From: Flavobacterium lipolyticum
GTDB taxonomy: Bacteria > Bacteroidota > Bacteroidia > Flavobacteriales > Flavobacteriaceae
Direction of reading: 5' to 3'
DNA length: 64,000 nucleotides
Assembly: GCF_020905335.1 (NCBI RefSeq)
Contig: NZ_JAJJMN010000002.1
Coordinates: 930,001 to 994,000, forward strand
This document shows, piece after piece, positions 1 through 9,270 of this stretch. The position numbers were made by a program, and so were the translations under genes. The notes beneath the pieces are model-generated. The model searched no databases and was not told where the DNA came from. It worked only from the letters and a program-made list of their open reading frames with translations. The number at the start of each line of letters is the position of its first letter. The stretch's first letter is position 1.

Positions 1-255
1 TTGATTACGGTTATCTAAATTTCTTAATTTCTCTCCCAGTTGTTTGATTCGGGGGGTGATTTCCTGAACCTGAGCCTGAGAATGGAATGAAACTAAGAAA
101 AAAGCAAGAATGAAGTACTTTACGGAACTGATTAATTTTACCTTATGGTCAGGTAATATGGAGCAAAAGCTAAAAAGAGAAAGGAATTCAAAAAAAATAC
201 TCTTAAAAAGAATAAAAGACTTTTGAATATGTTTGGGCCAATTGTCTACAGTCAT
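1..255 (-). CDS. Partial secreted protein, N-terminal part only
   Basis: An open frame of 85 codons runs from an ATG at 255 to the left edge without a stop, so the gene continues outside the window. Residues of about 41-62 (starting VKLISSVKYF and ending SHSQAQ-like) form a hydrophobic stretch ending in a Flavobacterium-type signal peptidase site, followed by a charged segment with heptad spacing (ITPRIKQLGEKLRNLDN) that may begin a helical region. The 40 residues before the signal are unusual; the real start may lie closer to the signal peptide, at a non-ATG codon. No domain is visible and I assign no function. The reading frame and the export signal are seen; the start is uncertain. Confidence 0.5.
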   Translation of the reverse strand, partial: MTVDNWPKHIQKSFILFKSIFFEFLSLFSFCSILPDHKVKLISSVKYFILAFFLVSFHSQAQVQEITPRIKQLGEKLRNLDNRNQ

Positions 256-579
256 AAAATTAACTTACATTTTTTTAGTAAATCTCTTCACAACTTAGCC
301 CCTATCCATTTAAAATTTACAGCCGCAAAATTATCAATAACAACCTAATTCATTGCTATGAATTCAATAAAATAATAATTTAAACTTAAAGAAATTGCCT
401 TAAATTCAATTTTTAATAAATTAACAAGATATTTAATACCACTTTAAAAGTAATTAAATATAATCCTACCATGAGATTCCTGCTTATACCCTGTCTTTAT
501 CCCCTTTTAAAGGCAATGACATTTTAAGAAAAGTGAAATGACATTCTGAACAAAGTCACTCCTTCTATGCCAATACCGG
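256..579. other. Intergenic region, AT-rich, nothing recognised
   Basis: These 324 bases separate two leftward genes. They are very AT-rich and contain a short direct repeat of AATGACATT near 515 and 537. I see no convincing hairpin terminator for the M16 protease gene, no RNA gene and no further coding region. Confidence 0.4.
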
Positions 580-3417
580 CTACTTCAATGGTTTAAAAAC
601 AATTTCGTAAGACTTGGCTTTGTTTAGAAATTCATTAGCAAACTGCTGAATGTCTTTTTCAGTGATGCTATTTACAATAGCTACATAAGCTGCAGGATTA
701 TCCATGTTTATATTGTACTCAAAAAAATTGTATAATAAACTCAAACTGTAGCTGTTAAAATTTTTGCTATCTTCTCTTGATTTCAAGTAGTTGCTTTTGG
801 TTTTCGCCAGGTCCTCTTTTACCAAAACGCCATTTTTAATTTTGTTAATTTCGTTGTACACTATAGGAAGTAAACTGTTCACTTTGATCGGATCTGAATC
901 AAAATTTATCGATAGAGCAACCGTATTTTTTGGAAATCTCGAAGCTGCTGCACTGACCTGAACACCATAAGTTCCTCCTTCCTTCTCTCTAAGATTCTCT
1001 GTATAGCGTAAAGTCAAAATGTCACGCAGCATATCCGCCAAAACAGCATTTTTGGAAGTGTATTTAAAATCGCTTTCAAACTGAATATTGACCGTACTTT
1101 TGGGCGTTTCCATTTTAATTAAAACTTCTTTGTTAATTTTATTAGAACTCCAGACAGGTGTTTTGTCTTTGAATGTTTCATCTCTTTTTATACCGGGAAT
1201 ACTGGCGATGTATTTTTCTAATAGTGGTTTCAGTACTTCCGGTGTTACGTCACCTACGATAAAAAACTCAAAGTTAGAAACATCACAAAATCGCTCTTTA
1301 TAAATTGCTTCTATTCTTTCAAAAGACAAATCATCAATAAACTGCTGATCCAAAATTCTTACTCTGGGATTATTTTTCCCGTAAACGATTGCATTGATAC
1401 TATCGGTCATTTTTGCATTGATATCCTTGTCTTTGTTTTCCAGGTAATTTTGAAGATCTAATTTCTTAATATCATAAATTTCCTTGTCGAAACGCGGCTT
1501 TACAAAACGCAGATGCACCAATTGCAGCATTGCTTCGAGGTCCTTTACTTTGGCATTACCCGAAACCGTCTCATTTAAATCTCCCACATTTATTCCCGTA
1601 CCGACCACCTTTCCTGAAAGGATTTTTTCCAAATTAATATTAGAAAATGCTCCCACACCTGAAGCATCTGTCAAACCGTTCAGTGCAAATGTCGATGGCA
1701 GATCTTTGAGATCATATAAGGACGCCCCCCCGAAACTTTCCGCATACAACTGTACATCATTTACATTTTTATTGGCAAATTTATAATGCACCTTTACGCC
1801 ATTGCTTAAAATATAAGTAGTAGCTCCGATTTCTTTACTTTCCTTTTCAGCAGTAATTTTACCCGGAACAATTGTTACATCAGTCAACAGTGACTTATCA
1901 TTAAAACTGTCTGTATAAGGCTTTAAATTAGGATTGTTTTCTGATTTGGTAATAATAGCAAAAGCGTTCTCCTTTGTTAAATTGGTTTCATTTTCCATCC
2001 CTTCAACAGTCACTACTCTGTTTTTTGAAGTATATCCACGAGTTAATTCGACCTGAAGAGCTTTTGAATCGATTTCTTTCAAAATAGATTGTATCATTTC
2101 AAACTCGCTTTTAGTATCTGTAAACAGTCGATGTAAAAGATAATCTGATTGTATACTATTGGCAATACTACTATGTGAAACTTCTTTCTCTGATTGGATA
2201 TAGTTTTCGTAAAAAGAACTAATGAAAGTTACTTTTCTTTGAATTTCACCTTCCGAAAAACCAAATTTTCCGGCACGTATATACTCATCCACAACTACAG
2301 CTAAAGCTTCTGCCTGTTTATTTGGTTTTGGAGCAATATCCATCCCCATTACATCATTCATTCTTTTAAAATTAGAATAATAAGCCTCCGCATTTTTAAA
2401 CGGACAGTTTTCTTTCTGTGCTAATTCATTCAATCTGTCGTTGAGCATCGAAAACGCCATTATCCTCGTTATTGACTGCTTTAGATCAGCAAAAGTCTGA
2501 CTCTGACCTGCGCCATTTTGAATGATTTTAAAAGATATAGCCGAATTTGTGATTTCTTTATCGAGTGCTAACTTAAAAAAAGGTTCCTCATGATCCGGAA
2601 TTGCGACCTCAAAACGTTTTTTCGGGTTTTTAGCTTTCGGAATATCAGCAAATAACGTTTTTATTTTTTGCTCAATTTCTTCAGCATTTACATCCCCAAC
2701 AACCGCAATTGCCTGCAAATCGGGACGGTACCATTCTTTGTAAAAATCTCGTAGCAAAGTGTAATCAAAATGTTTTACAATATCCATATCACCAATAGCA
2801 ACACGGTTTGCATACAGCGAATGGTTGTACAAATAAGGGTTGAATAAGTTAGAAATACGGGTTGATGCGTTTTGCCTGGTTCTCCATTCTTCAACAATAA
2901 TACCACGTTCGGCATCAATTTCCTCATTGGTCAGTAGTAATGAATGAGACCAATCGTGTAAAATCAGTAATGCAGTATCAATTACTTTAGGATCTGTTGA
3001 TGGAATATTGTCAAAATTATAAACCGTCTCATCAAAACTGGTGTAAGCATTTATATTATTTCCAAAAACAGCCCCTTGTTTTTCGAGAGTCGTCAAAATT
3101 TCTTTTCCGGGAAAGTTTTTAGTGCCATTAAAAGCCATGTGCTCCAGAAAATGTGCCAATCCTTTCTGATTGTCATTCTCTAAAATAGAGCCTACGTTTT
3201 GAATAATATAATAACTTGCTGTGTTTTTATTTACCGCTGTTGGATAAATATAATACGTCATGCCATTGGATAGTACTCCTTTTTTAAGAGTTTTATTTCC
3301 AATTAAGACATCAGCAGATTTGTAGTTTTGCGCATTTATTGAAGCAACTCCAATAAATAATAATAGTAAGTGTAAAAGTTGAGCGTGTACAGATTTCATC
3401 ATTTTTGATTTCGGCAT
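580..3417 (-). CDS. Secreted M16 family zinc metalloprotease (insulinase/pitrilysin-like)
   Basis: A 945-residue two-half M16 peptidase. A signal peptide ends near residue 30 (ASINAQ). The inverted zinc motif HFLEH lies at residues 89-93, and Glu170 in DAERG sits at the spacing expected for the third zinc ligand (81 residues after the first His, as in pitrilysin). The second half, about residues 530-945, repeats the M16 fold without the zinc motif, which is normal for the family. Members degrade peptides in the periplasm. The ATG at 3417 gives the longest form; two ATGs at 3402 and 3399 lie directly before the signal peptide and are equally plausible. The gene stands alone between non-coding stretches. 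Substrate is unknown. Confidence 0.9.
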   Translation of the reverse strand: MPKSKMMKSVHAQLLHLLLLFIGVASINAQNYKSADVLIGNKTLKKGVLSNGMTYYIYPTAVNKNTASYYIIQNVGSILENDNQKGLAHFLEHMAFNGTKNFPGKEILTTLEKQGAVFGNNINAYTSFDETVYNFDNIPSTDPKVIDTALLILHDWSHSLLLTNEEIDAERGIIVEEWRTRQNASTRISNLFNPYLYNHSLYANRVAIGDMDIVKHFDYTLLRDFYKEWYRPDLQAIAVVGDVNAEEIEQKIKTLFADIPKAKNPKKRFEVAIPDHEEPFFKLALDKEITNSAISFKIIQNGAGQSQTFADLKQSITRIMAFSMLNDRLNELAQKENCPFKNAEAYYSNFKRMNDVMGMDIAPKPNKQAEALAVVVDEYIRAGKFGFSEGEIQRKVTFISSFYENYIQSEKEVSHSSIANSIQSDYLLHRLFTDTKSEFEMIQSILKEIDSKALQVELTRGYTSKNRVVTVEGMENETNLTKENAFAIITKSENNPNLKPYTDSFNDKSLLTDVTIVPGKITAEKESKEIGATTYILSNGVKVHYKFANKNVNDVQLYAESFGGASLYDLKDLPSTFALNGLTDASGVGAFSNINLEKILSGKVVGTGINVGDLNETVSGNAKVKDLEAMLQLVHLRFVKPRFDKEIYDIKKLDLQNYLENKDKDINAKMTDSINAIVYGKNNPRVRILDQQFIDDLSFERIEAIYKERFCDVSNFEFFIVGDVTPEVLKPLLEKYIASIPGIKRDETFKDKTPVWSSNKINKEVLIKMETPKSTVNIQFESDFKYTSKNAVLADMLRDILTLRYTENLREKEGGTYGVQVSAAASRFPKNTVALSINFDSDPIKVNSLLPIVYNEINKIKNGVLVKEDLAKTKSNYLKSREDSKNFNSYSLSLLYNFFEYNINMDNPAAYVAIVNSITEKDIQQFANEFLNKAKSYEIVFKPLK

Positions 3418-3653
3418 TTAAAGTAAGAATATACTATCCCACATCAGTTGAAAGTATACGTATTCGTCCTACTTAGAAGCATCTTTGCCTAAGAACGGAT
3501 AGGATTCTTTTTCAGTTCATCTGATCATGGTATGCGCAAAATAATTAAAAATGATGTACCAAAAAATTTGCGTTACTTATTTAACACATTAAATTTCTGT
3601 GCGACACTCGTTCTGCTCCACCTATTTATACTTGAGTCACCATCCAAAATTTT

Positions 3654-4556
3654 TTAAAATCGCACTTTATAGCTCACCCCCGCTGTCCATGCCCGTGTAA
3701 GTCCGTCCGGTCTGACATCTCTCACTACAAAAGGCGTCGCAACCGAGGCTTCGATACTGCTTCCGGACGAAAAATGATATCCTGCAATTAGATTTCCATT
3801 AATGGTTAGTCCGTCAGAGCCTTTAATCGTCTGTCTTTGTCCGTAAATATCTTCATAAGTATCTTCCCCTAAATGATAAATCAAAAGCAAATTCGGCTTG
3901 AACGAAAATTTGCGATTGGCTGTATTTATGGTGTAGGTTCCGCGCAACAGAACGTCCGGTTTTCTCTCAAATAAATTGGTGGTCACAAAATCATCAGTAC
4001 CGGAATATTCGCTGAAATAGGAATTCTTGTTTATATTAAAGACCGGCAATTGTATCGCAGAATTAAAATCCCAGTTTTTATAGTTCAGATTCACACTTCC
4101 TAAAAAATCAAAAGTTCCAAGACTGCTTTGATAATCCATTGGAAGCGGATGATCGTTTATTTTGAGATTACTTTGGTTAAACGGAACTTTAATTCCCGAA
4201 GTAAAACTCCATTTGTACAAATTTGTCGTAACCGGAGTATAGTTTGCCGTTAAAAAAGCATCTCCAACCGAGCCCCTTCCTCCAAAACTTCCATTGGCAT
4301 ACTGAGAAGTCACTTTTACATTTCCCGACCATTGTTCATTAAAACTCCTGGTGTAGCCAATATAACCCGACAAATATTTCACATCCACATCACCTTTTCC
4401 CAGAACAGTTCCAAATTCGATATGGTTGTTCTTCTTGTCATCATTTTCGTGAAATGCTCCTCCAATACTGCAAATACCGGCATCACTACAGCCTTGTGCG
4501 TTACTATAATTGAATATAAAAAATGAGGCTAAAACTATCAAAAAATTAATTTTCAT
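3654..4556 (-). CDS. Putative outer-membrane beta-barrel protein, DM13-linked
   Basis: A 300-residue exported protein with a signal peptide ending NYSNAQ (about residue 20), then a short Cys-containing stretch (GCSDAGICS), then alternating aromatic/polar strands and a C-terminal Phe, which is typical of outer-membrane barrels. I do not recognise a named family. The chosen ATG at 4556 overlaps the stop of the upstream DM13 gene as ATGA (4553-4556), which implies translational coupling. A longer frame to 4610 exists but would begin without a signal peptide. The pairing suggests that the surface lipoprotein and the barrel work together, perhaps in redox or metal handling, which is an inference from context only. 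Confidence 0.65.
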   Translation of the reverse strand: MKINFLIVLASFFIFNYSNAQGCSDAGICSIGGAFHENDDKKNNHIEFGTVLGKGDVDVKYLSGYIGYTRSFNEQWSGNVKVTSQYANGSFGGRGSVGDAFLTANYTPVTTNLYKWSFTSGIKVPFNQSNLKINDHPLPMDYQSSLGTFDFLGSVNLNYKNWDFNSAIQLPVFNINKNSYFSEYSGTDDFVTTNLFERKPDVLLRGTYTINTANRKFSFKPNLLLIYHLGEDTYEDIYGQRQTIKGSDGLTINGNLIAGYHFSSGSSIEASVATPFVVRDVRPDGLTRAWTAGVSYKVRF

Positions 4557-4981
4557 AATAAGTTGGATTTTAAAGCAGCAGTAGCAAAAAGATGATTGAA
4601 TTGCTGACAATGAATTAATACATAAGGATAAACCGTTAAATTTACTCCTGCCGGAATCGTATAGGTCTGTGAATTTCCTGTTCCTAAGCTTCCCAGATTT
4701 ACAAAACTGTCCGGTCGATTGGTTTTAGAAAGATAAACCTTAAGATCAGGCCCACTGGAAATGCTAAAATCTTTAAGTGATAATTTGTACAGATCCCCTT
4801 CTTTGTAAATTCGGGCAGAACCGGTAACGGTATTGCCCGGCTCAGCTTCAAAAGTTCCTGTAGAAAGCAAAATTGCTTCTGAAGAAACTACCATTGAACC
4901 AATTTTTTCGCGGGTCAGTTCTCCTTCAGATTCACAGCTGAAGAGTATTAAAATAGCTATAAAAGAAAAAATTGTTCTCAT
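4553..4981 (-). CDS. DM13 domain lipoprotein
   Basis: A 142-residue protein with a lipobox ending at Cys16 (LILFSC), so it is probably a membrane-anchored lipoprotein. The rest matches the DM13 domain: a GTFEAEPGNTVTGSARIY opening, the characteristic FSISSGPDLKVYLS core, a LGSLGTGNSQTYTIPAG strand pair and a C-terminal IHCQQFNHLFATAAL segment carrying the conserved Cys. DM13 domains have been proposed to bind redox groups or act in electron transfer; the exact role in bacteria is not settled. The gene is first in a two-gene unit with the overlapping barrel gene. Confidence 0.85.
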   Translation of the reverse strand: MRTIFSFIAILILFSCESEGELTREKIGSMVVSSEAILLSTGTFEAEPGNTVTGSARIYKEGDLYKLSLKDFSISSGPDLKVYLSKTNRPDSFVNLGSLGTGNSQTYTIPAGVNLTVYPYVLIHCQQFNHLFATAALKSNLL

Positions 4982-5316
4982 GTGATATCGTTTAGTAATT
5001 CGAAATTAGTAACTCTTACACTCTCCTAATGTCGGCTAGTTTACATATCCTGAACATTTTTGATATTCTCCGTTTGTATTTTACATTTTCTACTGCCTAG
5101 ATCAAAAAAAACACCAAAGCGCTCCGTTATATTTTTTTACCTTTACCTGTTATAAAAAATCATTTAACAGATAGAAACCTATTTCTTAAACATAGAAGTC
5201 TCTGTGTATTTTAAATAAATGAAGCGCCTTTTTTGTGAGTGTTAAATCTATGTTTCTATGCGTTTAAAAATAATTACATCCAACGGGTTACTTTTATATC
5301 CATTATACCAATCGAG
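4982..5316. repeat. Intergenic region with an inverted repeat of the CATAGAAACATAGATTT family
   Basis: This gap divides a leftward unit from oxyR. Its right part holds an imperfect inverted repeat: CATAGAAG... near 5190 and AAATCTATGTTTCTATG at 5244-5260. The second arm is the reverse complement of the word found twice at 61482-61686 and, with changes, at 7591-7727. The oxyR promoter must lie in or left of this element. No RNA gene is seen. Confidence 0.5.
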
Positions 5317-6282
5317 ATGACAATTCAACAATTAAAATATATTGTAGCATTAGACGAGGAACGTCATTTTGCAAGAGCAGCAGAAGTTTGCCTGGTATCA
5401 CAACCCGGACTAACCATTCAGCTAAAAAATCTGGAAGAAGAAATTGGAATTAAAATTTTCGATCGAAACAAGGTTCCGTTAACCCCTACCGTTCTTGGAA
5501 CCGAAATTATAAACCGAGCCAAAAAAATACTTCGCGAGGCCGACGAAATTAGAGATTTTGTGGTGAATGAGAAAAACAAACTAGAAGGCGAAGTTAAAGT
5601 TGGAATCATTTCGACTTTATCCCCTTATCTGATACCACTTTTTATTCAGGCCATGAAAAAAGCCACTCCAAAAATGCAATTCATTATAAAAGAAGCCAAT
5701 ACCGGACAATTGATGAATGATGTTATGACAGGAGCTCTGGATGTAGCTATTATGGCAACTCCTACCGGAAATCCTCATTTAATGGAGCATCCGGTTTTTA
5801 AAGAACCTTTTGTAGCTTACCTAAATACGGTGCATCCTATGGCCACAGCATCACATTACGAATTGCAGCCCTCAGACCGGGCCGAATTGCTTTTGCTTCA
5901 AAACGAATATTGTTACAATGCGCAGCTGCTTGATATCTGTGATATCAAAAGTACAGGAAAAATTAAAGAGCAATTCAGTTACGATATTAGCTCGATTGAA
6001 ACCCTTAAAAATTTGGTACGGGCCGAATTAGGATTCGCCATAATCCCTCAACTTTCGATGATTAACGAGGTAGAAACCGGGCTTTTTAAGCATTTTAAAG
6101 ATCCAAAACCTGTACGTGAAATCAGTCTGGTGGTGTCTGATACTTTTTCTAAGAAATTATTGCTTGAAAAAATGAACGAAGCCATCTGGAATTGCTTACC
6201 GGAATCTTTGCAGCAAAATTTTGCTTACCGCAAAATAAAATGGAACGACTCTCCCTATTTTATTAAAGCTACCACCCGATAA
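5317..6282 (+). CDS. oxyR: OxyR, hydrogen-peroxide-sensing LysR-type regulator
   Basis: A 321-residue LysR-family regulator. The N-terminal helix-turn-helix (MTIQQLKYIV to about residue 60, with SQPGLTIQLKNLEEEIG) is OxyR-like. Counted from the ATG at 5317, two cysteines fall at residues 199 and 208, separated by eight residues, exactly as in the redox pair of Escherichia coli OxyR. This is strong support for peroxide sensing by disulfide formation. I reject the longer in-frame start at 5239, which adds 26 residues with no family match and is not an ATG. An OsmC-type peroxidase and an esterase lie nearby on the other strand. They could be targets, but no OxyR operator was identified by eye. 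Confidence 0.92.
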   Translation: MTIQQLKYIVALDEERHFARAAEVCLVSQPGLTIQLKNLEEEIGIKIFDRNKVPLTPTVLGTEIINRAKKILREADEIRDFVVNEKNKLEGEVKVGIISTLSPYLIPLFIQAMKKATPKMQFIIKEANTGQLMNDVMTGALDVAIMATPTGNPHLMEHPVFKEPFVAYLNTVHPMATASHYELQPSDRAELLLLQNEYCYNAQLLDICDIKSTGKIKEQFSYDISSIETLKNLVRAELGFAIIPQLSMINEVETGLFKHFKDPKPVREISLVVSDTFSKKLLLEKMNEAIWNCLPESLQQNFAYRKIKWNDSPYFIKATTR

Positions 6283-6307
6283 ATAGCTATCGGGAATCCA
6301 TACAAAA

Positions 6308-6340
6308 AAAGCCAAAATACCTTGCAGTACTTTGGCTTTT
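6308..6340 (+). terminator. Rho-independent terminator of oxyR
   Basis: The stem AAAGCCAAAATAC pairs with GTACTTTGGCTTT around a six-base loop (one mismatch), followed by TT and a short T-rich stretch. It starts 26 bases after the oxyR stop. Confidence 0.75.
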
Positions 6341-6386
6341 CGTATTTAGAAAAATGCTTCAATTAGTAAGATCAATGAAAAAAAAC

Positions 6387-6724
6387 ATCATCAAATTAAA
6401 ATAATCTAAAGTTCTTTCACGCAGATTCTGCAGATCGAAACAGATTCTATAAGATTTTATTAATTGCTCCGCGTACATCTACTCAAATCTCTTTTAAATC
6501 TGCGGGAAACAAAAAAAATGAATCATCAAATTAAAACAATCAAACCTATTTTCTCGCAGATCTCGCAGATTGTGCAGATTCTATAAGATTTCATTAATTG
6601 CTCCGCGTACATCTGCTCAAATCTTTTTTAAATCTGCGGGAAACAAAAAAAATGAATCGTCAAATTAAAATAATCTAAAATTCTTTCACGCTGATCTCGC
6701 AGATTGTGCAGATTCTATAAGATT
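6387..6724. repeat. Tandem repeat of ~135 bp, two full copies and one partial
   Basis: Copies start at 6387, 6522 and 6656 (periods 135 and 134). Each opens with ATCRTCAAATTAAAA, contains CAGATTCTATAAGATT, and the two complete copies also contain CTCCGCGTACATCT and end in AAATCTGCGGG. The third copy breaks off at 6724, four bases before the stop codon of the esterase gene. The elements CGCAGAT and ATCTGCG within each unit are inverted to one another, so each unit can fold. No open frame crosses the array. Confidence 0.85.
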
Positions 6725-6727
6725 GTA

Positions 6728-7525
6728 TTATTTTCCGCTTAGATCTTTAGCTGCACCAATAATTACGTTTGCCACAGCTTCCGGTTGTGAGATAAAAACA
6801 CAATGGCTTCCTTTTACTTCTGTCGCTTTCGTTTTGGAACGTTTGTACATGGCATGCTGAATGGAAGGATCGATACTTTTGTCCTGTGTAGCAATTACTG
6901 CATAAGCCGGTTTATCTTTCCAGGCTGCTTTTGTAATAGGTGTGATAAACCCTTTGGCATAAAAAGCACCTTGCGAAGCGTACATAAAAGCAGCATCTTC
7001 TTTGCTAACGTCGGCACAGAAACCGGCATGAAACTTGGCCTCATCATAATACACGATGCCTTTATCATTTGGAGCCAAAACACCATTCTCGGGAGCGGGA
7101 GCGGTTGTTTGCACCCATTGCAAAGCCGATTCTCCGTTATCCGGCTGAAAAGCGGCTACATATACCAATCCCACAACATTTGGGTGATTCCCGGCCTGCG
7201 TAATTACAGCACCTCCCCAGGAATGTCCCACTAAAATCGTTGGACCATCCTGATTGTCCAATACCATATTGGTTGCTGCTACATCGTCTTCAAGAGAGCT
7301 TAACGGATTTTGAACAATGGTAACTTTATATCCTTTTTTTGAAAGTACATCGTATAAATTTCTCCATCCGGAGCCGTCAGCAAATGCTCCGTGAACCAAT
7401 ACTACATTTTTAACTTTTGCCGGTGCAGTTTGTGCAATTGAAGTGGCAGATAGTAAGAAGGTCAAAATTAAAGCGGCAGACATGAATACGCGATTCAATT
7501 GTCTTTTTAAATTTATTGTTTTCAT
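6728..7525 (-). CDS. Secreted alpha/beta hydrolase (esterase)
   Basis: A 265-residue enzyme with a long signal peptide (cleavage near residue 32, SIAQT). The alpha/beta hydrolase signs are the oxyanion segment LVHGAFADGS (44-52), the nucleophile elbow GHSWGG with Ser102, a likely acid at Asp215 (TQDKS) and the catalytic His241 (KGSHC). It resembles the EstC-like group of small esterases, often annotated simply as alpha/beta hydrolase. Being exported, it acts in the periplasm or outside. The natural ester is unknown. The gene is alone, and its 3' end abuts a 135-bp repeat array. Confidence 0.85.
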   Translation of the reverse strand: MKTINLKRQLNRVFMSAALILTFLLSATSIAQTAPAKVKNVVLVHGAFADGSGWRNLYDVLSKKGYKVTIVQNPLSSLEDDVAATNMVLDNQDGPTILVGHSWGGAVITQAGNHPNVVGLVYVAAFQPDNGESALQWVQTTAPAPENGVLAPNDKGIVYYDEAKFHAGFCADVSKEDAAFMYASQGAFYAKGFITPITKAAWKDKPAYAVIATQDKSIDPSIQHAMYKRSKTKATEVKGSHCVFISQPEAVANVIIGAAKDLSGK

Positions 7526-7590
7526 TTTTTTATTTTTTTAAGATGTTGTTTGTTAGATTCAAATAGTCTATTTAGGTGTAATTAATTCTA

Positions 7591-7727
7591 ACACATAGTA
7601 ACATAGATTTTGTATTTTCAAAAAGGACGTTTCACTTATTTTTAATACGCAGAGTAGTCTTTGTCAAAGAAATTTATTTCTTTATAACATGCTCTGCTAC
7701 TCCTAAATTCTATGTCCCTATGTGTTT
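7591..7727. repeat. Inverted repeat, CATAGAAACATAGATTT family
   Basis: The left arm ACACATAGTAACATAGATTT (7591-7610) and the right arm AAATTCTATGTCCCTATGTG (7705-7724) are imperfect inverted copies about 95 bases apart, between the esterase and OsmC genes. The same arms occur at 5187-5265 and 61482-61686. Confidence 0.6.
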
Positions 7728-7762
7728 GATATATTGTCAGATACACTACTAAATATTTTTTT

Positions 7763-8182
7763 TTAAGACAGTAAAGACACGTTCAAAGCGATCTCTGTAT
7801 TGAGCAGTTTTGAAATAGGACAAATCTCTTTTGCTTTTTGAGCTGTTTTCTCAAAATCTTCTGTAGTAATCCCCGGAACCGATCCCGAAAGTTCAAGTGT
7901 AATTAAAGTAATTGTTCCATCTTCAAAAGTTACTTTGGCTGTAGTATTTAAATCTTCAGGAACAAAACCGGCCTCTGATAATAGAAAGCTCAATTGCATT
8001 GTAAAACATCCCGCATGTGCAGCAGCAATCAATTCTTCAGGGTTAGTTCCTACTCCTTCCGCAAAACGGGTTTTAAAAGAGAGTTGAGCATTGTTTAAAG
8101 TAGTACTTTGTGTCGTGATGGTTCCTTTTCCTTCCATTCCTGTACCTTTCCAGTTTGCGTTTGCGTTTCTTGTAAATTTCAT
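7763..8182 (-). CDS. OsmC/Ohr family hydroperoxide reductase
   Basis: A 139-residue OsmC-family protein. Cys59 in AAHAGC and Cys121 in KEICPISKLL are the paired catalytic cysteines at the family spacing, and the MEGKGTITT strand near the N-terminus is typical of the OsmC branch. These enzymes reduce organic hydroperoxides with small-thiol or lipoyl reductants. I use the ATG at 8182; a start eight codons upstream (8206) would add residues with no match. A good promoter lies at 8244-8275. Because oxyR is close, control by peroxide stress is likely but unproven. Confidence 0.9.
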   Translation of the reverse strand: MKFTRNANANWKGTGMEGKGTITTQSTTLNNAQLSFKTRFAEGVGTNPEELIAAAHAGCFTMQLSFLLSEAGFVPEDLNTTAKVTFEDGTITLITLELSGSVPGITTEDFEKTAQKAKEICPISKLLNTEIALNVSLLS

Positions 8183-8243
8183 GATTAAAGTTTTTAATGT
8201 TATCAATTTTTAATTTTCAAACCGTTGTTCTGATTTGATGGGA

Positions 8244-8275
8244 CAAATTTATGGCGGGCATTCTCATAAATCAAA
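8244..8275 (-). promoter_or_regulatory. Bacteroidota-type promoter of the OsmC gene
   Basis: Reading leftward, TTTG (8275-8272) is followed after 20 bases by TAAATTTG (8251-8244), a full match to the -33 TTTG and -7 TAnnTTTG pattern of Bacteroidota housekeeping promoters. The RNA start would be about 55-60 bases before the ATG. Confidence 0.7.
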
Positions 8276-8647
8276 TTGATAATTTTATAACCTTATAAAA
8301 TAAAATTATAATCCTAAGCTAAAATCCTGAAACTTTAGCTGATTTCTAAGGCTTCAACCCAATTTATCAGGAAGTATTAACGGCAAGATTCTTGTTTACT
8401 TTTTAAAGTAGTTTATTTTCTCCAAATCATAATGAAGAGGAAAACAACAACAAAAAGAGATTTGTATTCACATAAACAGCATAAGCATCTGCGAAAAAAA
8501 ACGTAACTTTATAACTGATTGTCTGCATGTTACAAAACACTAGAAATAATTAACTTTCAGTAAATGCAATAAATAGTTATACTTAAATGTTATCTATCCG
8601 GATACAAACACATTCGTTTGATGTTTGTCTTAAAACCTTAAAATAAT
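8276..8647. other. Intergenic region between divergent genes
   Basis: These AT-rich 372 bases separate the OsmC gene from the rightward secreted-protein gene. They should carry the promoter of the gene at 8648, but I cannot point to a clear element, hairpin or RNA gene. Confidence 0.35.
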
Positions 8648-9241
8648 ATGAAAAAGATACTATTAACTATTATACTAACCGGTGCTGTTTTACAGGGATA
8701 TGCACAGAAGGAAATGAATGGCAAATACAAACCCATTGATTCGAAAAATGTTGAATTAAAAGACGTACCGCCACCAACAGAAACTCCGTTAAATCCTGAT
8801 CTTCCGCTGCCAAAAGAGCCTACCGTTTTAAAAATCAATCCGGAAGATTTGTATAAAAACAACAGTCTGTACAAACCCGAAGCCAATGTGGAAGGGATTT
8901 TTTACAGAAGAAATGAATATTTGGGAGGTTTTGTCACCAATACAGCTGTGTCTACTATTCGTTATCGCGATGCTGCTTTTGTCGATGGCGATAAAATACG
9001 AGTATACCTGAATGATAAAGTAATTGAACCCGAAGTAAGTTTAAACGGAGATTATCAGGGTTTTAAAATTACCTTGGTAAAAGGAATGAACAAAATTGAC
9101 TTTGAAGCTTTAAACGAAGGTTCTGCTTCACCTAATACCGCTGAATTTCAAGTTTATGACGACAAAGGAAAAGTGATTGAAGCAAGTCAATGGAATGTGG
9201 GAAAAGGTTACAAAGCAACTATTATCCTGTATAAAGAATAA
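8648..9241 (+). CDS. Secreted protein of unknown function
   Basis: A 197-residue protein with a signal peptide ending LQGYAQ (residue 20). Residues 20-65 form a charged, Pro-rich linker (VPPPTETPLNPDLPLP). The remainder looks like a beta-sandwich: a segment on VDGDKIRVYLNDKVI, then GDYQGFKITLVKGMNKIDFEALNEGS. The wording of that segment, with a hydrogen-rich loop and a 'lever' of strands, is common in secreted Bacteroidota proteins of unknown role. It is a single gene, convergent with the methyltransferase gene that ends 30 bases downstream. No function is assigned. Confidence 0.75.
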   Translation: MKKILLTIILTGAVLQGYAQKEMNGKYKPIDSKNVELKDVPPPTETPLNPDLPLPKEPTVLKINPEDLYKNNSLYKPEANVEGIFYRRNEYLGGFVTNTAVSTIRYRDAAFVDGDKIRVYLNDKVIEPEVSLNGDYQGFKITLVKGMNKIDFEALNEGSASPNTAEFQVYDDKGKVIEASQWNVGKGYKATIILYKE

Positions 9242-9270
9242 AGTTTTCTTCACAAATAAATATTCTTTCT

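Noticed and set aside
6895..7234. Open frames antisense or out of frame to the esterase gene
   Set aside because: They are shadows of the esterase, which has complete catalytic motifs.
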